Source of the DNA: Clostridia bacterium
Lineage (GTDB): Bacteria > Bacillota > Clostridia > Christensenellales > Borkfalkiaceae
Assembly (NCBI GenBank): GCA_017467275.1
Contig: JAFTSN010000015.1
Span: 1-54,179 of the forward strand
Length of the DNA stretch: 54,179 nucleotides
Direction: 5' to 3'
The notes under the pieces are model-generated. The model was not told the origin of the DNA. It was given only the letters and a program-made list of their open reading frames with translations, and did no database searches. This document shows positions 8,306-16,590 of this stretch, piece by piece (the stretch's first letter is position 1; each line of letters starts with the position of its first letter). A program made the position numbers and the translations under genes.

Positions 8306-9442
8306 ATGGACTTTCTTCTTCAAGGCTTTAAAGAAATCGCCAACGATCCTAAAATGATTGCCATGTGGATTATCGGCGGTATTCTCATTTACCTTGCAAT
8401 CAAGAAAGATATGGAACCCGCCCTGCTTCTTCCCATGGGCTTCGGCGCGATTCTTGTCAATCTGCCCCTTTCGCCCGTGATCGGCAGCGGTGCGAACGGC
8501 GAGCATCTCGGTATTATCACGTCCCTCTTTAAAGTGGGCATCGAGGCGAGCGAGGCTATGCCCCTGCTCCTGTTTATCGGTATCGGCGCGATGATCGACT
8601 TCGGTCCCCTGCTCACCAATCCCAAGCTCTTTATTTTGGGCGGCGCGGCGCAGCTGGGTATCTTTGTGACGATTATTCTCGCGGCTATGATCGGTTTCCC
8701 TTTAAACGACGCGGCTTCTATCGGTATTATCGGCGCGGCAGACGGCCCCACGGCAATTCTCGTTGCCATGCAGCTTATGTCGAATTTCGTCGGCCCGATC
8801 ATGGTTGTGGCGTATTCGTATATGGCGCTCGTGCCCATCGTGCAGCCCGCCGTCATGAAGCTGTGCACGACGAAAAAAGAACGCCGCATCAGAATGAAAT
8901 ATAATGCAAAATCCGTTCCCAAGCTCATGCGTATCCTTTTCCCGATCATCGTCACGGTCGTTTCGGGACTGATCGCGCCCGACTCCCTGTCCCTTGTCGG
9001 TATGCTCATGTTCGGTAACCTTTTGAGAGAATGCGGCGTTTTGGGCTCCCTTTCGGAGACCGCGCAGACGACCTTCTCCAACATTATCACACTGCTTCTC
9101 GGCATCACGATCTCTTTCCAGATGCAAGCGGACGCTTTCCTTTCCATTGAAACGCTCATTATTATGGCACTCGGTCTGTTTGCGTTCGTGTTTGACACGG
9201 TGGGCGGCGTTATGTGCGCGAAGCTCATGAACTTGTTCTCGAAAGAGAAAATCAATCCCTTAATCGGCGCGGCGGGTATCTCCGCATTCCCCATGGCGGC
9301 GCGCGTGGTGGAAAAGGTCGGAATCAAGGAAGACCCGTCCAACCACCTTTTAATGCACGCAGTCGGCGCAAACGTTTCGGGACAGATCGCTTCGGCAATC
9401 GTCGGCGGCTTGATCATCGGTATCATTTTACCGCTTGTGTAA
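8306..9442 (+). CDS. oadB: Sodium ion-translocating decarboxylase, beta subunit
   Basis: The membrane subunit of biotin-dependent Na+ pumps couples decarboxylation of a carboxybiotin to Na+ export. The 378 residues form many hydrophobic helices and carry the hallmark motif of the OadB/MmdB/GcdB family, IGIIGAADGPTAILVAMQL, which holds the key Asp. The C-terminal half contains GAAGISAFPMAARVVEKVG and HLLMHAVGANVSGQIASAIV, also typical. The start at 8306 has GGAGG 8 bases upstream; the reading frame extends further upstream but without a ribosome site. A gamma-like gene follows. Neither the carboxyltransferase alpha subunit nor a biotin carrier is in the window, so the substrate (oxaloacetate, methylmalonyl-CoA or glutaconyl-CoA) cannot be decided. 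Confidence 0.93.
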   Translation: MDFLLQGFKEIANDPKMIAMWIIGGILIYLAIKKDMEPALLLPMGFGAILVNLPLSPVIGSGANGEHLGIITSLFKVGIEASEAMPLLLFIGIGAMIDFGPLLTNPKLFILGGAAQLGIFVTIILAAMIGFPLNDAASIGIIGAADGPTAILVAMQLMSNFVGPIMVVAYSYMALVPIVQPAVMKLCTTKKERRIRMKYNAKSVPKLMRILFPIIVTVVSGLIAPDSLSLVGMLMFGNLLRECGVLGSLSETAQTTFSNIITLLLGITISFQMQADAFLSIETLIIMALGLFAFVFDTVGGVMCAKLMNLFSKEKINPLIGAAGISAFPMAARVVEKVGIKEDPSNHLLMHAVGANVSGQIASAIVGGLIIGIILPLV

Positions 9443-9454
9443 GGAGGGCATATC

Positions 9455-9712
9455 ATGTTGAACACTTTATTATCCGTTTTCAAGAATCTCGACCCTATGA
9501 ATTGGAACACCATCAAGCACGCGCTCACTTTCCTTTGGCAGGGGCTGCTCGCAATCTTTGTGACCATCGCGCTCATTATCATTGTCGTGAAGCTGACCGC
9601 GCTTTGCATCGACAAGGCGCAAAAGTTCTCCAAGGAACGGCAGGAGCGTATTGACGCGGCAAAGGCAGAAGCAATCGCAAAAGCCGAACAGGAAAACACG
9701 CAAGCGGAATAA
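9455..9712 (+). CDS. OadG-like gamma subunit of a sodium-pumping decarboxylase
   Basis: This 85-residue protein has one strong membrane helix (LLAIFVTIALIIIVVKLTAL, residues ~31-50) followed by a highly charged Lys/Glu/Ala-rich tail of about 35 residues. That build, and its position 12 bases after the beta subunit gene, fit the gamma subunit, which anchors and stabilises the complex. The ribosome site AAGGAGGG is strong. Sequence conservation of gamma subunits is low, so the call rests mainly on context and architecture. Confidence 0.7.
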   Translation: MLNTLLSVFKNLDPMNWNTIKHALTFLWQGLLAIFVTIALIIIVVKLTALCIDKAQKFSKERQERIDAAKAEAIAKAEQENTQAE

Positions 9713-9734
9713 ACGCAAGCGTCCTTAAAAACAC

Positions 9735-9769
9735 AACGGACCGCCGTTTTTGGCGGTCCGTTATTTTTG
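9735..9769. terminator. Bidirectional terminator between oadG-like gene and comF
   Basis: An 11-bp perfect stem (AACGGACCGCC / GGCGGTCCGTT) with a short loop is followed by ATTTTT on the plus strand; it overlaps the end of the convergent comF gene. Confidence 0.85.
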
Positions 9770-10510
9770 TTCCTTTAATGACGCGGCGGTAAGAAAAATC
9801 ACTTCTCTTGCGCCCGCTCGTTTCAGCACTTTCGCGCACTCGTTGCCCGTCGCGGAAGTGGTCATGACGTCGTCGATCAGAATCACTCTCTTTCCCTTAC
9901 ACGCTTCTCTGTTTTTCACCCGATATGCCCCCGAGACGTTTTCCCGCCGCTCCTTTGCGCTCAAATCCTTTTGCGGCGACGTTTCCCGCGCCTTAAAAAG
10001 CACGCCCGTCAAATCCGATAGCCCCGACTTTTGCGCAACCGCCTTTGCAATTTCCTCCGCCTGATTAAAGCCGCGTTCCTCGATTTTTTGCTTCGTCATG
10101 GGCACGGCAATAAGAACGGGCGGATCCTCTTCAAGCGACGTACCCATGTACGCATTTAACGTCCTCACACACTCGTCTGCGATAAAATAACAAAGGTGCC
10201 TCTGTCCGTTTTTCAGGCGGTTAATAATGCTCGAAACACCGCGGGCGTAAACGAGGGGCGAAAGCCCTTTATCAAATGCGGGCGGGCTGGACTTGCAAGC
10301 AAGACAAAGCCCCGCCGCAAGCGTTTTTCTCCCGCAAAGAGGACAGGTCAGTCCGTCGTTAAAACTGATGCGGGAAAGACACTTTTCGCACACCCGCGTT
10401 TTCGGATAGGCAAACACCTCTCTGCCGCAGACGTCGCAGGAATAACCGACGTTTGCACGCGCGGCGCGAAACGCTTCCGTTTTCTTTAAAAACCAATCCT
10501 TGATATTCAC
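9761..10510 (-). CDS. comF: ComF family phosphoribosyltransferase-like protein
   Basis: ComF proteins are linked to DNA uptake during natural transformation. The N-terminal ~75 residues carry paired Cys motifs (CDVC, CEKC, CPLC, CLAC) forming zinc-binding sites. The C-terminal part is a PRTase fold: AVPMTKQKIEERGFNQAEEI is the classic ComF signature and VILIDDVMTTSAT is the PRPP-binding loop. The length, 249 residues, is normal. Translation starts at GTG 10508-10510 with AAAAGGAGG upstream. No other competence genes are nearby. Confidence 0.93.
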   Translation of the reverse strand: MNIKDWFLKKTEAFRAARANVGYSCDVCGREVFAYPKTRVCEKCLSRISFNDGLTCPLCGRKTLAAGLCLACKSSPPAFDKGLSPLVYARGVSSIINRLKNGQRHLCYFIADECVRTLNAYMGTSLEEDPPVLIAVPMTKQKIEERGFNQAEEIAKAVAQKSGLSDLTGVLFKARETSPQKDLSAKERRENVSGAYRVKNREACKGKRVILIDDVMTTSATGNECAKVLKRAGAREVIFLTAASLKEQK

Positions 10511-10532
10511 GCCGTCCTCCTTTTGAAAAGGG

Positions 10533-10561
10533 AAACCGTCCGCATTTTGCGGACGGTTTTT
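10533..10561. terminator. Hairpin terminator between alaS and comF
   Basis: Perfect 11-bp inverted repeat AAACCGTCCGC / GCGGACGGTTT. The clean T-run is on the plus strand; on the minus strand, the direction of both neighbours, the run is TTTCCCTTTT and termination may be partial. Confidence 0.65.
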
Positions 10562-10567
10562 TAGAGA

Positions 10568-12403
10568 TTAGTTGTTGACGAGCACTGCTTTAATGCGGCG
10601 AATCCCCGCCGCCGAGCTCTGCTCCTTGGCAATCTTAAAGCCACCGAGCGCCCCCGTTCTCTCCGCGTGCGGCCCGCCGCAAATTTCGCGGGAGAAATCG
10701 CCGATCGAATAGGTCTTGACCCGATCGCCGTACTTACTCTCAAAGAGACCCGTGAATCCCGCCGCTTTTGCTTCCTCGAGGCTCAGCTCCTCCATCACGA
10801 CGGGAATATCCTCTTTAATCTTTTGGTTGACAAGCTCCTCAACCGCCTTAATCTCCTCCGCCGTCATGGGACGGGGGAAGTTGAAATCGAAACGGAGTCG
10901 TTCCTCCGTGATATTCGAGCCCTTTTGATTGACCTCCTCGCCGAGCACCTTTTTCAGTGCGGCGTGCAAGAGGTGGGTTGCCGTGTGAAGTTTGGTCGTC
11001 TCCTCTTTATGGTCGGCAAGTCCGCAGGCAAATTTGTTTTCGCTTCCCGCCTTACTCTTTTCCTGATGCTCCTTAAACGCCGCCTCATAGCCCGCAACGT
11101 CCACGCCCAGCCCGCGCTCCTTTGCCATTTCCGCCGTGATTTCGACGGGGAAGCCGTAGGTGTCGTAGAGGTGGAACGCCTGCTTGCCGCCGATCACGGT
11201 TTCAGGCACATAGGCGGGATCTTTCGCGCTCATAAACGCGTTCTTGCGCTCAATTCCGTTCACGCATTTTTCAAACTCTTTCAAGCCCTGCTGCAAGGTC
11301 TTGGAGAATTTGGCTTCCTCCTTGGTCAGCTCCTCGAAGATACGTTCGCGGTTGATTTCCAGCTCGGGATATACGCCCTTATATTTCTCCACAAAGGTTT
11401 CGGAGATATTCTGAAGGCTCCCCTCGGGCAGTCCGATCTTCCTGCCGTAACGCACCGCACGGCGAATGATACGGCGCAGAATATAACCCTGATCGGTGTT
11501 CGAGGGAACGATTCCTTTCTCGTCGCCGATCATAAAGGTTGCCGTACGCACGTGGTCCAACAGCACGCGGAAAGAACGGGTGATTTCCTCACTCTCGCCA
11601 TAGACTTTGCCCGTCAGCTCCGCAATCTTTTCAATCGCGCCCGCAAACAGATCGGTCTCATAAACGCTCGATTTTCCGTTCAACACGCAGAGCGCGCGCT
11701 CCAAGCCCATGCCCGTGTCCACGTTCTTTTGCGCGAGCTCGGTATACGAGCCGTCTGCTTGCTTGTTAAAGCGCATAAATACGTCGTTCCAAATCTCGAG
11801 GAATGCGCCGCAGGAGCAATCGGGGTTGCAGGCGGGCGAGCATTTGGGTTTTCTGATCACGAACATCTCCGTGTCCGTGCCACAGGGACCCGTGAGACCC
11901 GCAGGGCCCCACCAATTGTTCTCTCGGGGCATAAAGTAGATATTTTCCTTTTTGATGCCCGCCTTTTCCCAAAGCGCCGCCGCCTCGTCGTCGCGGGGGA
12001 GCGTTTCGTCGCCGCCGAACACCGTCACGGCGAGCTTGTCCGCGGGAATATTGAGATAGTCCTCGCCCGTTAAAAATTCATAACTCCAAGGGATCATCTC
12101 CGCCTTGAAATAGTCCCCCAACGACCAGTTGCCGAGCATCTCGAAGAAGGTGCAGTGCCTCTCGTCGCCCACGTCGTCGATATCGCCCGTGCGAACGCAT
12201 TTCTGAACGTCCGTCAAGCGGTTGCCCGCAGGGTGCTTTTCGCCCAAAAGATAGGGCACGAGCGGGTGCATCCCCGCCGTTGTGAACAGGACGGTGGGAT
12301 CATTTTCGGGAATTAAGGAAGCAGACGGGATCACCTTGTGCCCGCGCGCCTTGAAAAAGCCCAAATACATTTCTCTTAAAGCTTCACTCGTATATTCTTT
12401 CAT
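10568..12403 (-). CDS. alaS: Alanyl-tRNA synthetase, short form lacking the C-terminal domain
   Basis: Charges tRNA-Ala. The 611 residues cover the class II aminoacylation core (ending motifs SASLIPENDPTVLFTTAGM, RHCTFFEMLGNWSLGDYFK, DTGMGLERALCVLNG), the tRNA-recognition helices (NTDQGYILRRIIRRAVRYG) and the editing domain with its zinc ligands HTATH and CGGPH. The protein stops about 40 residues after that motif, so the C-Ala oligomerisation/tRNA-elbow domain of typical ~870-residue enzymes is missing. The end is a clean stop followed by a hairpin, not a visible frameshift. It has its own promoter upstream. The ribosome site (GAGG, 11 bases) is modest. Confidence 0.96.
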   Translation of the reverse strand: MKEYTSEALREMYLGFFKARGHKVIPSASLIPENDPTVLFTTAGMHPLVPYLLGEKHPAGNRLTDVQKCVRTGDIDDVGDERHCTFFEMLGNWSLGDYFKAEMIPWSYEFLTGEDYLNIPADKLAVTVFGGDETLPRDDEAAALWEKAGIKKENIYFMPRENNWWGPAGLTGPCGTDTEMFVIRKPKCSPACNPDCSCGAFLEIWNDVFMRFNKQADGSYTELAQKNVDTGMGLERALCVLNGKSSVYETDLFAGAIEKIAELTGKVYGESEEITRSFRVLLDHVRTATFMIGDEKGIVPSNTDQGYILRRIIRRAVRYGRKIGLPEGSLQNISETFVEKYKGVYPELEINRERIFEELTKEEAKFSKTLQQGLKEFEKCVNGIERKNAFMSAKDPAYVPETVIGGKQAFHLYDTYGFPVEITAEMAKERGLGVDVAGYEAAFKEHQEKSKAGSENKFACGLADHKEETTKLHTATHLLHAALKKVLGEEVNQKGSNITEERLRFDFNFPRPMTAEEIKAVEELVNQKIKEDIPVVMEELSLEEAKAAGFTGLFESKYGDRVKTYSIGDFSREICGGPHAERTGALGGFKIAKEQSSAAGIRRIKAVLVNN

Positions 12404-12434
12404 AACTTTTTAACCTCGTTGTTTTCTATAATTC

Positions 12435-12463
12435 ATTATATACGTACCGACGGAAAAAGTCAA
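12435..12463 (-). promoter_or_regulatory. Promoter of alaS
   Basis: Minus strand TTGACT (12458-12463), 17-base spacer, TATAAT (12435-12440), lying between cysS and alaS. alaS can therefore be expressed independently of the upstream T-box operon. Confidence 0.75.
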
Positions 12464-12492
12464 GTGTCGGAACGCGTTTTCAAGCTATACAA

Positions 12493-13899
12493 TCAATCGT
12501 TTTTTATAAGCTCATATCCCTCTTTGGAATCCTTGACAGCATAACCGAGCGCCGAAAGCCTTGCGCGGAGCTCGTCGCTCTTTGCCCAATCCTTATTTTT
12601 GCGCGCCTCAAAGCGTTCCTCCGCGAGCCGTTTGACCTCCTCGGGAACCGCCTTCGCATGGCGCTCTTCATACCATGCGACGTACTCCGCTGCGGATTTT
12701 TTAAACAGCCCCAGCAAACCGTAGGTCTCTCTAATCTGCGCCGCATACGCCGCCGCGAGCGGATTTTTCGCCGCAAGAAGCTTTTTGATCTCTTTGAAAT
12801 AACCGAATAAATTACTCAAGGCAAGCGCGGTGTTGAAATCGTCGCTCATGCAGGAATCGAACTCTTTATCGATCTTCTTGGCCTCAGCCATGCCCCCATC
12901 GTCCGCGGTCAAACCGCTCTTTTCGACCTCGAGGAGAACGCCGTAGAAGCCGCGCAAATGCTTTTCCGCATCGGGAAAGAGATCGGGCGTAACGTTGATG
13001 TCGTTGCGGTAGTTGGTCTCCAAAAGCGCGAACTTGATCGCCTCGTCCGAATACTGCGCCAAAAGCTCGGTCAAAAGCAAGCTGTTGCCAAGCGATTTAC
13101 TCATTTTCTGTCCGTTCACCTTAATGAGCCCGTTGTGCGTCCAATACTTGACAAAGCGTTTTCCCGTGAGGGCTTCCGTCTGTGCGATCTCGTTTTCGTG
13201 GTGCGGAAAAATGAGGTCTCTGCCGCCGCCGTGCAAATCGATCTGCTCGCCAAACGCCGCGCGGTTCATTGCCGAGCATTCAATGTGCCAGCCCGGTCTA
13301 CCCTTGCCCCAAGGGGACTCCCAATAAATCTCCCCGGGCTTGGCGCTCTTCCAAAGCGCGAAATCGTAGGCGTGTTTTTTCTCCTCGTCGTTATCCACGC
13401 GCACCCCATCAAGGCTATCCTCAAGACTGCGGTTAGAGAGCTGTCCGTAAGCGGGGTAGGAGCCGACGTCGAAATAGACGTCGCCGTTCTTGGTCGCGTA
13501 AGCATGTCCCTTTTCAATGAGCGCACCGATAAAGGAAATAATATTGCCGATGTTCTCCGTCGCCTTAAGCCAGACATTGGGATCGTCCACGTTGAGCGCC
13601 CGCATGACCGAATTGATTTTTTCAATCATCTCCTTTGCGTATTCGTCGGCGGGAACGCCCAGCTCGTTGGCTTTGGCAATAATCTTGTCGTCTACGTCCG
13701 TATAGTTACGGGCATAGGTGACGTCATAACCGAGCTTCTCGAAATATTTGCGCATGATATCGTAAATCAACGCCTGATAGCCGTGACCGATATGCGCCTC
13801 GCCTGACACCGTGATGCCGCAGGCATACATTTTCACTTTGCCCTCCTCAAGGGGCTGAAATTCTTCCTTTCTCTTTGTCAACGAATTATAAATCTTCAT
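12493..13899 (-). CDS. cysS: Cysteinyl-tRNA synthetase
   Basis: Charges tRNA-Cys. The 468 residues show the class I signature at AHIGHG and KMSKSLG, and zinc ligands expected at CGITV, WHIECSAM and the FPHHENE segment. YARNYTDVDDKII is strongly conserved in the family. The start at 13899 (MKIYNSLTKRKEEF) fits homologues and has GGAAG upstream; the reading frame upstream of it overlaps cysE and is not used. It overlaps the end of cysE by 14 bases, so translation is probably coupled. Regulation is expected through the Cys T-box leader upstream of cysE. Confidence 0.97.
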   Translation of the reverse strand: MKIYNSLTKRKEEFQPLEEGKVKMYACGITVSGEAHIGHGYQALIYDIMRKYFEKLGYDVTYARNYTDVDDKIIAKANELGVPADEYAKEMIEKINSVMRALNVDDPNVWLKATENIGNIISFIGALIEKGHAYATKNGDVYFDVGSYPAYGQLSNRSLEDSLDGVRVDNDEEKKHAYDFALWKSAKPGEIYWESPWGKGRPGWHIECSAMNRAAFGEQIDLHGGGRDLIFPHHENEIAQTEALTGKRFVKYWTHNGLIKVNGQKMSKSLGNSLLLTELLAQYSDEAIKFALLETNYRNDINVTPDLFPDAEKHLRGFYGVLLEVEKSGLTADDGGMAEAKKIDKEFDSCMSDDFNTALALSNLFGYFKEIKKLLAAKNPLAAAYAAQIRETYGLLGLFKKSAAEYVAWYEERHAKAVPEEVKRLAEERFEARKNKDWAKSDELRARLSALGYAVKDSKEGYELIKND

Positions 13900-14545
13900 T
13901 TTCTTCACTTCCTTTGGTTCCTGTATTTTCTTCCAGATTCTTGATCCGCTCCTTAAGGGCATTGATTTCCGAAAGGTAAGGATCGGTCTTATCCTGTGTT
14001 AAATCGGGCTCCTCGTCCACCCTTTCGCCGCGGATACGCACCACCCGCGCGGGGACGCCGACCACCGTCGCATGCGGCGGCACCTCCTTTAAAACGACCG
14101 CGCCTGCGCCCACTTTGGCACACTCGCCGACCGTGAACCCGCCGAGGATTTTCGCCCCCGCAGAGATCGTGACGTTTTCCATGATCGTGGGATGCCGTTT
14201 GCCGTGCTCCTTGCCGTTGCCGCCGAGAGTGACGCCCTGATAAATAACCACGCCCGAATGCACCTCTGCCGTCTCCCCGATCACAACGCCGCTTCCGTGA
14301 TCGATAAACACACCCGGAGCAATCTTTGCGGCGGGATGAATTTCAATCCCCGTAAAAAACCGACACATTTGACTTGCAATTCTCGCCAAAAGCCGCAAGT
14401 GTATTTTATAGAGGAAATGCGCGAATCTGTGCCAAGATAAGGCGTGCACCCCCGAATAGGTGAGCCAGATCTCGAATTTATTACGCGCGGCGGGATCGTT
14501 GCGCTTTGCCGCGTTGATGTCTGCCCGTAAGCTTTTGAAAAACAT
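13886..14545 (-). CDS. cysE: Serine O-acetyltransferase
   Basis: Makes O-acetylserine, the substrate of CysK, from serine and acetyl-CoA. The 219 residues have an N-terminal helical region and a left-handed beta-helix of hexapeptide repeats (IHPAAKIAPGVFIDHGSGVV, IMENVTISAGAKILGG) with the active-site pieces GVFIDHGSGVVIGETA and QGVTLGGNGKEHGKRHP. A charged C-terminal tail follows, ending in coiled-coil-like heptads. The start at 14545 (MFFKSLRADI) matches homologues and has GGGGAGAG upstream. It is the first gene of a cysE-cysS operon under a Cys T-box. Confidence 0.96.
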   Translation of the reverse strand: MFFKSLRADINAAKRNDPAARNKFEIWLTYSGVHALSWHRFAHFLYKIHLRLLARIASQMCRFFTGIEIHPAAKIAPGVFIDHGSGVVIGETAEVHSGVVIYQGVTLGGNGKEHGKRHPTIMENVTISAGAKILGGFTVGECAKVGAGAVVLKEVPPHATVVGVPARVVRIRGERVDEEPDLTQDKTDPYLSEINALKERIKNLEENTGTKGSEENEDL

Positions 14546-14587
14546 ATTTTTCTCTCCCCGTTTCGGCACTTTTATAAGGTCAATCAA

Positions 14588-14856
14588 ACAAAAAAGCGCC
14601 TCGATATTATAATAACCGCTATTATTATAATATAAAGGCGCATCGAAACGCTGTTCCACTTTACTTTAGAAATTAAAAAAAATTTCCCTCGTTTCCCCGA
14701 TAACGGCGGGCTGCCGCGGAGTGTTAATCCGTCCTCAAACGCGGAAACGCACTTTCCCCCTTTTACGGCTTTCCCGCGCTTTCAGCCCACGGCGCGAAAT
14801 CTCTGACAACTCCGACTTGATAAGGTACTCTTTTCCCGCTCGGATATTTAATTGTG
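14588..14856 (-). promoter_or_regulatory. Cysteine-specific T-box riboswitch leader of cysE-cysS
   Basis: The minus-strand leader has the parts of a T-box. A lower stem I pairs GCGGGAAA near the 5' end with UUUCCGC about 100 bases later. The 5' face of the specifier loop contains AGUA, and the codon next to the closing stem is UGC (14749-14751), a Cys codon followed by a purine. The T-box antiterminator sequence appears as AGTGGAACAGCG (14649-14660). The leader ends with a strong terminator hairpin of about 20 bp (GCGCC...GGCGC, 14596-14641) followed by a run of T. Uncharged tRNA-Cys should favour read-through. Stem II/III details were not folded. Confidence 0.85.
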
Positions 14857-14861
14857 TTTTT

Positions 14862-14891
14862 ATTATACCACGGGTGCGCAAAAAACGCAAC
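14862..14891 (-). promoter_or_regulatory. Promoter of the T-box cysE-cysS operon
   Basis: Minus strand TTGCGT (14886-14891), 18-base spacer, TATAAT (14862-14867), just before the T-box stem I. Confidence 0.75.
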
Positions 14892-14913
14892 CGTTTTTAT
14901 ATAAAAATCTTTT

Positions 14914-15567
14914 TTACGCCTCGTCCTCGCTCTCCAGCCCCTTAACGAACAGGTTCTTGAGCTTATATTCCTCTAACGCTGCACGCACCATGTCCGCGTT
15001 GAAGATGCGTTTTTCGACGAGATAGGAAATCACGACGTCCTTCACGGACGTGTAATCAAGCGCAAGATCGCACACGTCGAGCATCTCGTGCATATCTGCC
15101 GAGGGCAAATGCGCCGAAAGCGCAAGGGAAAAAACGAGATTTTTGGTGGGATAATATTTCCCCTTACAGATTTGCTCCCAAATCCACGGGTCGAGCGCAA
15201 GTCCCGAGAGTGCCTCTTCTTTCGTCAGGGAATTTCTCGAAAGAACAGCTTCGAGCGTCTTTCGGAAATTGACCTTTTTGAATTTATCGCGAATCCTCGT
15301 AAAAAATCCCAAAGGACGGAAGGAAAAGGAAAAACTCGGGTCGAACATCTTTTCTTTCAGCTCCGCCAAAAGCTCCGCCTTTTTCGCCTGCGCGGCAAGG
15401 CGCATAGTGGACGCGGGCAACGTGTAGGAATAATCCCGTCCGTCCGCGCGGCGTTCCGTCGCGTGCATTTTCGGCATCACGTAGCCTTTTAAAATGCAGA
15501 TCTTATCGTAATCTGCGTATTTTTCGCAAAAATACTCATTTAAATCGTCGATAAACCCGAAAGACAT
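14914..15567 (-). CDS. Uncharacterised protein with an HTH-like helical C-terminal domain (217 aa)
   Basis: The start at 15567 (MSFGFIDDLNEYF) has AGGAG upstream. The N-terminal half has a basic/aromatic stretch with no recognised motif. Residues ~100-210 form a run of helices (LEAVLSRNSLTKEEALSGLA, KGKYYPTKNLVFSLALSAHL, DVVISYLVEKRIFNADMVRA). This layout closely resembles the C-terminal domain found in many Firmicutes fused to macro domains or phage-like XRE helices, where a YKPSKxTxLALAIAL segment is followed by a YFI...YxIxxIN segment. That resemblance is from memory of the family and unverified. No signal peptide; cytoplasmic. It has its own promoter and convergent-free surroundings, so no neighbour hints at a role. 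Confidence 0.7.
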   Translation of the reverse strand: MSFGFIDDLNEYFCEKYADYDKICILKGYVMPKMHATERRADGRDYSYTLPASTMRLAAQAKKAELLAELKEKMFDPSFSFSFRPLGFFTRIRDKFKKVNFRKTLEAVLSRNSLTKEEALSGLALDPWIWEQICKGKYYPTKNLVFSLALSAHLPSADMHEMLDVCDLALDYTSVKDVVISYLVEKRIFNADMVRAALEEYKLKNLFVKGLESEDEA

Positions 15568-15604
15568 TCTCCTTTGCTCCCCTGTGCGTTTCTTTTCGCA
15601 TAAT

Positions 15605-15633
15605 ATTATAGCACAGCCCAAGAGAAAACGCAA
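15605..15633 (-). promoter_or_regulatory. Promoter of the 217-residue protein
   Basis: Minus strand TTGCGT (15628-15633), 17-base spacer, TATAAT (15605-15610). The remaining sequence to 15739 holds nothing recognised. Confidence 0.75.
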
Positions 15634-15739
15634 GTATTTTACAGCTCCCGTTCCGTGAAAAACAGGCGAAAAGCCCTGTGCGTTTTCACAAAAAAATGTG
15701 AAAATCTATAAAAAACTTTTAAAAACGTTCGCCATACGC

Positions 15740-15768
15740 TTGCCTTTTTGTGATTTTTGTGATAAATT
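15740..15768 (+). promoter_or_regulatory. Possible promoter of the DeoR-type regulator gene
   Basis: TTGCCT (15740-15745), 17-base spacer, TAAATT (15763-15768), about 50 bases before the start. The -10 box is weak. A TTTTTGTGATTTTTGTGAT repeat lies in the spacer and could be an operator. Confidence 0.4.
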
Positions 15769-15819
15769 AGGTATGCAAGAATCGCTCACAAAACTCGAAA
15801 GAAAAAAGGAAGAACGGTC

Positions 15820-16578
15820 ATGAAAAGAGACAGAATCGAAGAGATTGCAGAGCTTCTCGATAAGCGCGGCAAGCTCACGCTTGAACAGCTCGAGGAATAT
15901 TTCCCCAACGTGTCGCAGATGACGTTGCGACGGGATCTTTTCCAGCTCGAGGAGGAAGGAAAGATCATTCGTATCCGCGGCGGCGCGATGTCGGTTAAGG
16001 AGGTGCAAAAATCCTCGGGTGAGCCCTACACCAAAAAGGCGACCATTCACACGGACGAAAAGATTGAGATCGCGCAAAAGGCGGCGATGCTCGTCGACGA
16101 GGGCTCCTCTATCTTTATCGACGGCGGCACCACGGCGCTCTATCTTGCTAAGGAGCTCCCCGATATGGCTTGCAACGTATTCACGAACGGAATTGCCGTT
16201 GCCAAGGAGCTCGCACAGAAAAAGAACGTCTCCGTGACCCTGATCGGCGGTCAGCTCATTAAGGAAAATCTTTCGACGGCTTCCCCCATGGCGGCGCAGT
16301 ATTTCGCGGATACCAATTTCGAGCTTGCGGTCATTTCTGCGGCGGCATTCACGACGGAAAACGGATTTTCTTGCCGTTCACAGCTCGAAGCTGACCTTTT
16401 GCGGCTCGTGAGAAAAAAGGCGAAGTTCGTCTATATGATGCTCGACAGCTCGAAGATCGGCAAGATCATGCCCTACACCTTCGCACGCGCCGAGGATATC
16501 AACGTTCTAATTACCGACGACAATTTCCCTGACTCCTTAAAGGACTATTTCAAGGATATGGATATCGTCGTTATGTGA
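15820..16578 (+). CDS. DeoR/GlpR family transcriptional regulator
   Basis: 252 residues with the standard two-domain build. Residues 1-57 are a winged helix (MKRDRIEEIAELLDKRGKLT, then the recognition region VSQMTLRRDLFQLEEEGKI and IRGGA). Residues ~75-235 are the DeoRC sugar-phosphate sensor fold, with IFIDGGTTALYLAKEL, TNGIAVAKEL and VTLIGGQL. Such proteins usually repress sugar or polyol use genes, but no such gene is adjacent; cysK starts 107 bases downstream after a terminator. The effector is therefore unknown and it may act elsewhere in the genome. Confidence 0.92.
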   Translation: MKRDRIEEIAELLDKRGKLTLEQLEEYFPNVSQMTLRRDLFQLEEEGKIIRIRGGAMSVKEVQKSSGEPYTKKATIHTDEKIEIAQKAAMLVDEGSSIFIDGGTTALYLAKELPDMACNVFTNGIAVAKELAQKKNVSVTLIGGQLIKENLSTASPMAAQYFADTNFELAVISAAAFTTENGFSCRSQLEADLLRLVRKKAKFVYMMLDSSKIGKIMPYTFARAEDINVLITDDNFPDSLKDYFKDMDIVVM

Positions 16579-16590
16579 TGTATCGAACAA

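Noticed and set aside
8389-9699. A 436-residue minus-strand open frame opposite oadB
   Set aside because: Met/Ile/Ser-rich shadow of a membrane protein gene; oadB carries diagnostic motifs.
15740-15768. The DeoR-type protein as the regulator of cysK
   Set aside because: A terminator separates the genes and the family senses phosphorylated sugars; co-regulation is not supported by the sequence.
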